DNA from: an uncultured Clostridia bacterium
Lineage (GTDB): Bacteria > Bacillota > Clostridia > TANB77 > CAG-508
Assembly: GCA_934119935.1 (NCBI GenBank)
Contig: CAKOSX010000003.1
Location: 1-64,000 of the forward strand
Direction: 5' to 3'
DNA length: 64,000 nucleotides
Made by a program: the position numbers and the translations under genes. This document shows, piece after piece, positions 45,893 to 54,800 of the stretch. Under the pieces are notes generated by a model, which ran no database searches, was not told where the DNA came from, and was given only the letters and a program-made list of their open reading frames with translations. Position 1 is the stretch's first letter; each line of letters opens with the position of its first letter.

Positions 45893-45921
45893 ATTATACA
45901 GCAAATTCCTTTATTTTTCAA
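45893..45921 (-). promoter_or_regulatory. Sigma-A promoter of the B1-A1 cassette
   Basis: On the minus strand TTGAAA (45916-45921), 17 bases, TATAAT (45893-45898), about 33 bases before B1. The B2 promoter has the same geometry. Confidence 0.75.
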
Positions 45922-46013
45922 TGGTTTTTTTGTGTTTTTTTCGATTATGTAACTCTATTTTTTTCAAAAAATCACCAATTTTTTTGTTAAAGTTTAGTAT
46001 TTTTTGAAAGTAT

Positions 46014-46043
46014 TAAAAAGCGAGAGATATTTTTTATCTCCCG
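46014..46043 (-). terminator. Terminator of A2
   Basis: On the minus strand CGGGAGATA pairs with TATCTCTCG (one internal mismatch or wobble), followed by CTTTTT. Confidence 0.65.
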
Positions 46044-46063
46044 TCTTATTTTTTATATTAACC

Positions 46064-46094
46064 GTACAATTTTTTCTCCGTCCCCAAACTGTAC
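46064..46094 (-). repeat. GGGGACGGAG REP-like element between A2 and B1
   Basis: On the minus strand GTACAGTTTGGGGACGGAG, AAAAAATTGTAC; same sequence type and orientation as 35005-35037. Two more GGTACAGTTTGGTACAGTT-like pieces follow on the A2 side. Confidence 0.75.
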
Positions 46095-46113
46095 CAACTG
46101 TACCAAACTGTAA

Positions 46114-49100
46114 CTATATTAGTGTGCTTTTTTTGCTCCGACCCCTAATTGTACAAATTACTATTGTTATTCCTACAATTAGTATTAGGGCTACTGCACT
46201 GATTAATACGTAGTATATGTGTGTATTACCAAATGGTGGTAATATTACTACTTCTTGTGCATCGTCTGCGTCTATTTCACGTGGTTCTGATGTTGGGTCT
46301 TGGTTTCCTACTACAGAGTATGCCATTCTTCTTCCTACTGTGTTTTGTGTTGTTACAAGTTCTGTCATGTTGTTGTATACTCTGTCATCACTACTGCTGT
46401 CTTGTGTAATCATTTGTGTTAATATTAATTGTACACCGCTTACACTCTCTGATTTGTTTACTGTTTCTAGTGCATGCATTGGGTCATTTTTGAATGCATC
46501 TGCTATTTTTTTTGCATTTGCTTGATCTGCAATTATTGGTACTAGTCCATTTTTATCAGATCTTGATACGGCTGTTGTTGTAATTATATGGTTTTCTGTG
46601 TATTTCTTAATGTTTGCTGTTAATGCACTATTTACTAAGCCTTTTGATACTAAATCAGCACTCGATATTACTTCCCAATCTCGGTTTTGGGCTTTATTAA
46701 ATTGTAAATTGTTTCTTGTTGCCGTATTATCATCAACTGAATTGTATTCATTTACCTGAGTTCCAACGTAATCTACTAACATCTTTGGATCTGTTCTTAC
46801 TATTGTATGAGCATTTCCTACCATTCCTGTGTAGTAGAATTGATTGTCGTCGTAGTCAACTTCACCAACGTTTGCTACTGTTATAGCGTATGTTATTTGA
46901 AGTGTTGAACCATGCATTAACTCTTCATCCATTGTAAGTTGTACTTTACCTTTATTTGTAGCATGTTGTCTTACTTCTGGCGTTAACATTAAGTTGTTAC
47001 CTTCAACATAGTTCTTATCTTTTAAGTAAGTATTCTCTGTATCTTGTCCATGCGCACTATGGTTCATCCATAAAATGTTTGTAGCTCTTGCTGATGCATC
47101 GAATAATACACTATTATTTGCAAGTGTTAATTTAACATTTGTAATCTGTTTTGTAACTTTTAACTGTGCTTTTGGTCTTTGTTCCAAACCTAAATCTAGG
47201 TTTTCCAATATATAATATCCAGATAAATCATAGTTTCTTGTTCCTATGTTGCTATTGTTTATTTCTGTCTCTGATTCTGTTCTATTATATTCAAAGTTTA
47301 CGTCTATTCTTCCAGATTCAGCAACCATGTACGTATTTTTCATGAATTCATTTAACATATTCTTCATAGTATCATAACTATATTTTGATACGTTATATTT
47401 TTCATCTCTGTACTCTGGCAAGTTTTCATAAGAAGCAAGTATTTCTGCTAAGTGATTTTTTACCTCACTATTTGCGTTTTCTTGAGTTTCACCTCTTGAA
47501 TATGAATTTACATTCTTTCTTGCATTATTGCAATCAACTAAATATGCCTTCTCTGGTGCAATGTTTACAACGTTATCTCCACTTACATTCATCATGTCTT
47601 TAGCATCTGAATATTGGCCTTGGTCAGCAGAACTAAAGTTATATTTATATGAATCTGTTGTGTTATTTGTATACGCACCTGAACCATTGTTTACGCCAAC
47701 TTGATATGATGTAGATTTATAATCTTGACCATTATATGAGTTCTTGTTTAATCCGATATTTTCAGATGAAGCAGAGTATCCACTAACGTTTTCATCTGCC
47801 TTCTTCTTATATCCTTCTTGTTTTGCATATAAATTTGTTACCTCATTTGTTGTGCCTTCTTCTCCCGTGTTATAGTTTGTATATGCTGTTCCTAGAACCG
47901 AACTCTCTCCAGAACCATATATAAATCTTACAATGTAGTCTCCTGGAACAAATGCCTCGAATTTATACTTACCATTTGCATCATCTTTAGATATTGAATA
48001 TTCATCTAAGAGATTACTGTTGTTTATAATTGGTGTTATTGAATCTGTGTTTCCAGAAAGAACTTCTTTCCATATATATTCATATGTTTTTCCGTCTTTT
48101 CCTTGTCTTAATTCAACTAATTGAACTCTTACACCATTTATTCTAGTTTCACCAGTTTCTCTTAATCCATTACCAACATTAGCAAGTTTCTCTTTTGGTT
48201 CAATTACATCTCTTACATCTTCCCAAACATTTCCTTCAACTGTTCTAACATTTTCCTTATTTAATAGTATTCTTATATTTGGTGCTTTATCTGTATCGTT
48301 TTCAAATGTTTTTTGATCTGATGAAGTTAAGTTACCTGGTGTAGAATTGCAATCCATAATACCAGCTATATCACCTGTTTTATACTCTTGTTGTGTTTGA
48401 GAATTGTCCTTATTTGGTGCCTCTGCCTTATTTCCATAATATGTTTTATATCCATTTATTTCTGCAATGTTTTCTTTTCCACTTCCATCAAAATCTTCAT
48501 CTAATATAACTTTACCATTTGCATCTTTATTTACTAAAAATGTTACATATAAGTATGTATCTTTATTAGAGTCTGGTTTTGAAAGTGCAAAGTCTGTACC
48601 GACGGCATTAGTTAGATATACAGTCTTATAATCGTCTAGATTTTTTTCTTGACCATATCTACTAAATTCACTAAATGTTAACTCATTTATTACGTTACCA
48701 GAACTATCTCCAACATATGAACGATTTGGAATATAAGTATAATCTTTGTCGTAATAATCCACAACTTCTGTTACCTTAGTATCAATTCCTTCTGATCTAT
48801 TACGTATTACATATTTATATGTTACGTATATCTTAAGTTCAGTTGTATCTTCAGGGTTTGCAGGGTCATAACCTTTTAATTGCAGATTATCCAATGTTGT
48901 TGTATCATCTACAATCTTATAATTATCAACTTGATAATCATAATCTTCCCTGAATAGAGGTCTTGTATAGTAATCTGTATAATATGCATCCGATTGTCTA
49001 GTCTTTATATCCCAATAAGATTTTCCATTGGCATCTTCTGTTAGTCCATCTCTTTTTCTGTAATTGTAAGTTTGTGTCTTTCCATTTATCTCTAGTGTTG

Positions 49101-51792
49101 CCTTATATACATCTTTCATTAGTGCTAAATCAACTTGTTCTCTTAAAACATAGCCCTGGTTGATATGATGCATTACATCTGGATTGTTATATAAGGTTTT
49201 TATTTTTTCTGCTGCCACTAATTTTAGTTGGCTTGCTGATTCGTTTAAGAAATCTTCTGTTACGAATATTTGATATCCAGGATATAAATCCTTTTTAGTT
49301 GTTCCATTACATGTATACGATTTCATCATAGAAGCAGTTACATAAGAATCTCCACCCTTTGGATTTCCAAACTCATCTATTGCTCCAGATTGTTCTAATT
49401 CTTCTCTCGTATGCACTTCTCCAGTCAATCCGCCTGGTGCTAAATTGTTTGGCGACGAGCCAACTTCTTCGAAACGAGCATTAAATGCATCTCTTTCGCT
49501 TAATACATCTAAGCCTTTAGAAGTATTGTTCCAATTAGAATCACTTCTATTTACATTGTATACTGTTGGTTGATAATACTGACCATTATATGTAAATTCA
49601 ACATAATATTGATACATAGCATTTTGTTCTTGGAATAAATACTCACCGTTTGCATCTGTTTTAGTTGTTGCAATCTCTTTTCCTTTTTGATTGCCATCTA
49701 AGCCCGATACTTGGTATAGTGTAACTTTTACATTTGACATTGGCTTGTCTGTTGCTTTGTTATACAATCCGTCATAAGCATTCTCTTTTCCTGCTCTTTC
49801 ATCAACCCAAACTCTTCCTCCAAGTTCGAAGGTTAGGTCTATACCTTCATCTGGAGGTGTATCTTCTCCTGGAGGCGTGTCATTTCCTTTTTTTCCAGAT
49901 AAAGTTGCTGTATACACACTATATGTTCTCTTTCCATCTAATGCTGCAATTAATTTCTGTGCCTCAATTTCACCTATTGGTTTACTCGTCATTTTAACAA
50001 AAGGTTGGAAAATGTAGTCAACCTCATTATCATTTAATGAAATAGAACCAGATCTTTCTTCACTTAAGTCATATTCATGCTCTTGTTTTTGTTGATATCC
50101 TATTAAAACTGTTACACCATTTATTACGTCATATATTGGTTTTTCAGGATCATCCACCCAGTCTTCACATTTTTTCTTTACCTTGTACTTAAAGCTTTTA
50201 GTTGCTTTACCCTTAGCTATTCTTAAGTTGTAAGGTGAATATGGAGAACCAAAATCCGAATAGCCTATATATTGATAGATATTGGCTTTTGTATCTAGTA
50301 TTTCATAGTTCATATAAGTTTCACTCAAATACTCTATGTCTGCATATACATATAATTTTGTTGGATAACCAGTTTTTTCTGCAGAAAATTTTACATAAAA
50401 CTTCGACTTTGAGGCTGGATATTTCTTTGTTAGTCCATTTGAGCCATGTACTTCACCGTCTAATATTTGAATTTCAAAGTCTGATTGGTTCTCATCATAA
50501 ATAAGTGTTTTTTCTCCAGAGCTTCCGCCACTTGTTTTTAAATATATTGATTTAATATATGATAAATCTTCATAATATGGATATTCTATACTTAATGGTC
50601 CAACAATATAGCTCTTGGTCGTTTGATCCACAATTACTTGTGCCTCTCCAGCTCCTGTTGTATTTCCAGAATTGCTTTTTTCTGAGTCTTGTTTCCCTGT
50701 TTTTGCTCCTGATGCGTATGAATTACTTGGTACTCCATATATTTGTGCCTTATATTCTTGTTTTATACATTTTTCCACAAATTCATTATAATCTACTGCC
50801 TTCTCATATAACTTTCTTCCAGCACGAGTGAATCTATTTTCATCTACTATTCCGTCTTCATCATATTTTATCCAATATGCTGTCTGGATGTCTGAAAGTG
50901 AATATTTACTATGTATTGCGTTATTATAGGCATTTTCCATAGTGGTTAATATAAAAGATTTCATCGTGTTCGTATCCGAGCCATTTTCTATTACTTCGTA
51001 GTGATCCTCAGCGCCATCTTCCGTTTCCATAACACATACTTTAGGACCATATATGTAGTCTCCATTCCATTTGTTTGTATAATTGTTATCTTCTTTAGGG
51101 TCTGTTGTTGTATCTTTTGTTTCCCCTTTTGTTGACCTTTCCCATCCTGAAAGTTTACTTTGTATTACGTTTGTTAACTTCTGAGATACTCCAACAAAGA
51201 GAGCTGGATTATTAAGACTTCCTGACCCACGATAAATCAACATTGCAGCTGATTTATCTATTGCAAACTCAGGATTATCATAGTCTGTCTGTCCCGGTCC
51301 TTGTAGTTGATCATAGTCTATTTCTGGAGGAATATTTCCGTCAGTAACCTTAATACCATTGTTGCTTTCAATTTCTTCGCTGAATTTTTTTTCTATAAGT
51401 GCCTTCATATCAGTTTCGAAGCTATTATATTTAAATAAAGGTGCATTATATCCGTCAATTTCATCTATGTAATGATATTTAGGATCAATTGTTCCATATC
51501 TTACTGCAGCACCTTGATTTGCACAATATACAGTTCCAGTACTTAGAGTTGTAGTCCAAGCCTCATATGGAAATTGAGTATCAGCATTGCCACTGTATGT
51601 AATGTTTTTCAATATCTGAGGGAATAGACCTGTATCTGACATAGCTCCTCGTTCAGGCATATTTTCACTTGAATTCCATGTTCCGTATGCAAATACTTTT
51701 TTATTAATAAATAGCATTTCAATTAATAGCATCATCGCTATAATTATAGATACTACTGTAAACTTTGCCATTTTTTTATTTCTTTTGTCCAT
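46114..51792 (-). CDS. Giant surface protein A2, putative thioester adhesin
   Basis: A 1,892-aa intact A-family protein. A signal peptide or anchor (about 10-36, ending FAYGTW) precedes the candidate thioester domain, with Cys90 in STGTVYC and Gln303 in SLSDIQTAYW; METEDGAEDHYE lies between them. SdrD-B-like domains start near 650 (FELGGRVWVDERAGKENAYDG) and 1,180 (VEGNVWEDVRDV). The middle holds RYVIRN-type beta repeats with YDKDYTYIPNRSYVGD. The C-terminus is VVILPPFGNTHIYYVL and a membrane helix. The basic tail, TIRGRSKKSTLI, is encoded by a REP-like element and differs from the KKRK ends of A1 and A3. AAAGGAGGG precedes the ATG; it lies 14 bases after B2. Confidence 0.85.
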   Translation of the reverse strand: MDKRNKKMAKFTVVSIIIAMMLLIEMLFINKKVFAYGTWNSSENMPERGAMSDTGLFPQILKNITYSGNADTQFPYEAWTTTLSTGTVYCANQGAAVRYGTIDPKYHYIDEIDGYNAPLFKYNSFETDMKALIEKKFSEEIESNNGIKVTDGNIPPEIDYDQLQGPGQTDYDNPEFAIDKSAAMLIYRGSGSLNNPALFVGVSQKLTNVIQSKLSGWERSTKGETKDTTTDPKEDNNYTNKWNGDYIYGPKVCVMETEDGAEDHYEVIENGSDTNTMKSFILTTMENAYNNAIHSKYSLSDIQTAYWIKYDEDGIVDENRFTRAGRKLYEKAVDYNEFVEKCIKQEYKAQIYGVPSNSYASGAKTGKQDSEKSNSGNTTGAGEAQVIVDQTTKSYIVGPLSIEYPYYEDLSYIKSIYLKTSGGSSGEKTLIYDENQSDFEIQILDGEVHGSNGLTKKYPASKSKFYVKFSAEKTGYPTKLYVYADIEYLSETYMNYEILDTKANIYQYIGYSDFGSPYSPYNLRIAKGKATKSFKYKVKKKCEDWVDDPEKPIYDVINGVTVLIGYQQKQEHEYDLSEERSGSISLNDNEVDYIFQPFVKMTSKPIGEIEAQKLIAALDGKRTYSVYTATLSGKKGNDTPPGEDTPPDEGIDLTFELGGRVWVDERAGKENAYDGLYNKATDKPMSNVKVTLYQVSGLDGNQKGKEIATTKTDANGEYLFQEQNAMYQYYVEFTYNGQYYQPTVYNVNRSDSNWNNTSKGLDVLSERDAFNARFEEVGSSPNNLAPGGLTGEVHTREELEQSGAIDEFGNPKGGDSYVTASMMKSYTCNGTTKKDLYPGYQIFVTEDFLNESASQLKLVAAEKIKTLYNNPDVMHHINQGYVLREQVDLALMKDVYKATLEINGKTQTYNYRKRDGLTEDANGKSYWDIKTRQSDAYYTDYYTRPLFREDYDYQVDNYKIVDDTTTLDNLQLKGYDPANPEDTTELKIYVTYKYVIRNRSEGIDTKVTEVVDYYDKDYTYIPNRSYVGDSSGNVINELTFSEFSRYGQEKNLDDYKTVYLTNAVGTDFALSKPDSNKDTYLYVTFLVNKDANGKVILDEDFDGSGKENIAEINGYKTYYGNKAEAPNKDNSQTQQEYKTGDIAGIMDCNSTPGNLTSSDQKTFENDTDKAPNIRILLNKENVRTVEGNVWEDVRDVIEPKEKLANVGNGLRETGETRINGVRVQLVELRQGKDGKTYEYIWKEVLSGNTDSITPIINNSNLLDEYSISKDDANGKYKFEAFVPGDYIVRFIYGSGESSVLGTAYTNYNTGEEGTTNEVTNLYAKQEGYKKKADENVSGYSASSENIGLNKNSYNGQDYKSTSYQVGVNNGSGAYTNNTTDSYKYNFSSADQGQYSDAKDMMNVSGDNVVNIAPEKAYLVDCNNARKNVNSYSRGETQENANSEVKNHLAEILASYENLPEYRDEKYNVSKYSYDTMKNMLNEFMKNTYMVAESGRIDVNFEYNRTESETEINNSNIGTRNYDLSGYYILENLDLGLEQRPKAQLKVTKQITNVKLTLANNSVLFDASARATNILWMNHSAHGQDTENTYLKDKNYVEGNNLMLTPEVRQHATNKGKVQLTMDEELMHGSTLQITYAITVANVGEVDYDDNQFYYTGMVGNAHTIVRTDPKMLVDYVGTQVNEYNSVDDNTATRNNLQFNKAQNRDWEVISSADLVSKGLVNSALTANIKKYTENHIITTTAVSRSDKNGLVPIIADQANAKKIADAFKNDPMHALETVNKSESVSGVQLILTQMITQDSSSDDRVYNNMTELVTTQNTVGRRMAYSVVGNQDPTSEPREIDADDAQEVVILPPFGNTHIYYVLISAVALILIVGITIVICTIRGRSKKSTLI
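46124..46155 (-). repeat. REP-like element forming the C-terminal tail of A2
   Basis: On the minus strand TTGTACAATTAGGGGTCGGAG followed by a run of A and GCAC. It is a variant of the GGGGACGGAG repeat, translated as Thr-Ile-Arg-Gly-Arg-Ser-Lys-Lys-Ser. Confidence 0.7.
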
Positions 51793-51806
51793 GTTTTCCC
51801 TCCTTT

Positions 51807-54800
51807 CTATTTCAAAATCTTACTCTTAATAATATAAATGCCTATTCCTATTATTCCTATAACAGTAAGTACTAATGTACTATATATGAATACTTGTCCA
51901 GTTTTAACTGATGTTAAAACATTTGCTGTTGAATAGTCATCTTCGCTTGTTGCTTTGTTTCCAGGTGTTGAATCTATGTCTATTAAACCATAATCATTTG
52001 ATGTTTCATATATTTCTGCTGAATTGTTTATTAATCCATAGTCTTCACTATTCATTGTTTTAGTTAATACAAGTGTTAGTTCTTTACTTTCCCCAGGATT
52101 TATTATCGTATTTGCAAGAGATGCATTATATATTACTCCATCTTTTCCTTCGTACCAATCTTTATTTAGCTCAGAATTAAACTTTAATTCTGTTGGTAAA
52201 TAATCTGCTAATTTTTTTACATATCCAGCTATTCCGCCTTCGTTTGTTATTGTAAATTTATATTTGACTACCATTGAAGAACTGTTTGCATATTTTGCCT
52301 CAAAATCTATTTTTGCAAGTTTTCCATTATAGACATGCTCTGACGTATTTTTCCCATTATTTACTGTTATTGTTTCAACTATTTTATCTAGTTTTAAATC
52401 AAATTTAGAATTTTCTATTATTCCCAAATCTATATTATATTGATTTACACTTGCCACAACGATTTCTTCCGAAACTCCTGCAATACGTTCTTTTCCCTCA
52501 TAATTTATTTTTTGGTCTAATGCATCTGAGTTTTGAGCCTCACTTACTCCATCTTTTTTATAAATTGTTGCACTATAATTTGAAGAATCATACAAAAATA
52601 CCACTGTGTATTTTCCCTGTTTAATTCTGTCAAACATATATGCTCCATCATTTCCTGTTTCAGTTATACATTGTTCATTATCCGCATTTATTGCAATATC
52701 TCCTGTATTATTATCTAATAAAATAATTTTTATTCCCGTAACCTTTTTCTCTGTTGCATCTTTTACACCATCTTTATTTTGGTCTATCCATACTGTTCCA
52801 ACAATCTTTCGAGTTTCTTCTGTTTCATCTGGTATTATTATATTATCAGAACTATCATAATGTTTTATTACGTGTGAAACAGAATTAGATTGTATTTCTG
52901 AAAGATTTCCTTCTTCTTTAATATTTGCAATGTTTGATATTTTCGTATCTTCTTTTATTGCTTTTGCACATACCTCTACATTAATAACAACCGTATCATC
53001 CGCATTCAAGAAAATACTTGTTATCAAATTTCCATCAGAATCGTAACTTGATGTTCTATCGGTTGTTCCATCTGAATATACAACCTCTAAAGATTTAAAT
53101 GTTACTTCCTTTGGAAGAATATCTGTAAATTTCAAATTATTTAAGTATATTGCTGATTCATTTTTTATTGTAAATGTATATGTAAAGTTCTCGCCCGAAG
53201 ATATTGTTGTCCCTTCTGGAAGGTTACTACTTTGAATAAATGTTGCACCTACTTTGTTAACTGTTGCAGTTAGTTTTTCAAAATTTTCTGCTTGTATTCC
53301 GTCTGCTTTTATACTACCTTCTACTGTAATATCTTTTTTGTAAACCCCATCTGAAAGCTTATTTACTAATGTATTTATTTTTATTGTTACAGAGTTTGGA
53401 TCATCTAAATTCTCTAATTCAATAGTTAATTCGTTACCATTTACATTAACTTTAGCAGAATCTGTTATATCTTTTTCTTTTATTTTTTCCTCAGGTGAAT
53501 ATTCTATTATATTTATAGATTTATACTCTAATTCATCTGGTAACACTAATTTTATTATTGTATTTTTTCTTGATTTATTTTCTTCAGTTCTTGGTGTAAT
53601 AGACATTGCACTTGCTGATACTGTAATTGTATAATCAGTACCTTCTTTAGGATTTACAGTGTTAGATGTCATTGTAGCATAAAAATACTTTGTTATAATT
53701 TTATTAGTTATTGCATTTGTCTCTATACTTTTGTTTTCTCCATAATTGATAATTGCTTTAACCGATACTTCTTTGTCACAGTTAAATACAACTTGAAGTT
53801 TAATAATTTTAGTAATCGTTGAGTTTGCTTTTACTGTTCCTATCGAAATTTTAGCAGTTTGTTTTGCAAATGTATCATCTAACTCCATTTCTCCTTCATC
53901 AGATGATAATTCATTAGGCATCTCCATACTTATAACAACATTCTCCGCATCTATTGCACCAGTATTGTTTATTGTTAATTCATATTCTAAACTATCTCCA
54001 ATACTTACCGTTGCTCCTTCACCTGTGACAGATGTAAGTTTTGCATCTAATTTTGCAATTTTTCCTGTTGTTAGTCCAATCTTTGTTGCTATTGCTTTAT
54101 CTGCAATTGTTCCAGATGTTTTGTTGTTATTGAAGAATACTCCATAATTTTCATATGCTGTTTGGTCATAATCTAGGTTTGCAGGTAGTGTTGCTTTGTA
54201 CGTAAATGTTATTGAACTTCCAGCATCCATTATATAATCTGCATTTAAGACTATCATGTATGATTTTATTCTTGTATAGTCTGTTACGCTTGTTTTCCAA
54301 GCATTTTGTGTATTGTTTAGGTCTGTTGTTGCATCTCCATTTTCTGAATAATAAACTGTGAATTTTGAGCTGTCTATTCCTGTTACTGTTATTTCAGAAG
54401 CAAGTGGCATTGTCATGTTAGAGCCTAAACTTAATGATGTTGATACATCTTTGTTGTCTTTAAATGGTGTTCTTCCTAATACTACTACGTGGTCTAGTGT
54501 ATTTTCGTAATTGTTTATTACGTTCATTGTGTATGTAACTTCTTTTTGTTCTGCTTTTGTTGGTATTAGTGCTTTCTGTGCTTCGCCATTTATTGCTACT
54601 ATGCTCTCATCTTCTTTGTATCCTGTCATAGCATTTGTTGTTACCACTCCTGATGGAGCTACGTATTTAATTTCTGTCTCCACGTTTGTAACTGTTGAAT
54701 CTTCATTTGTTATTTCTGCTGTTATTTTTGTGTTTGTTGTTGGTGTTAGTTTGTTTAATGTAATGTCTGTTATTAATGTGATTGTTGCTCCTTTTGCTGC

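Larger units (their letters stand above)
45861..46113 (-). other. Intergenic region between A2 and B1
   Basis: It contains the B1 promoter (45893-45921), the A2 terminator (46014-46043) and a GGGGACGGAG REP-like element (46064-46094). No gene is supported. Confidence 0.6.
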
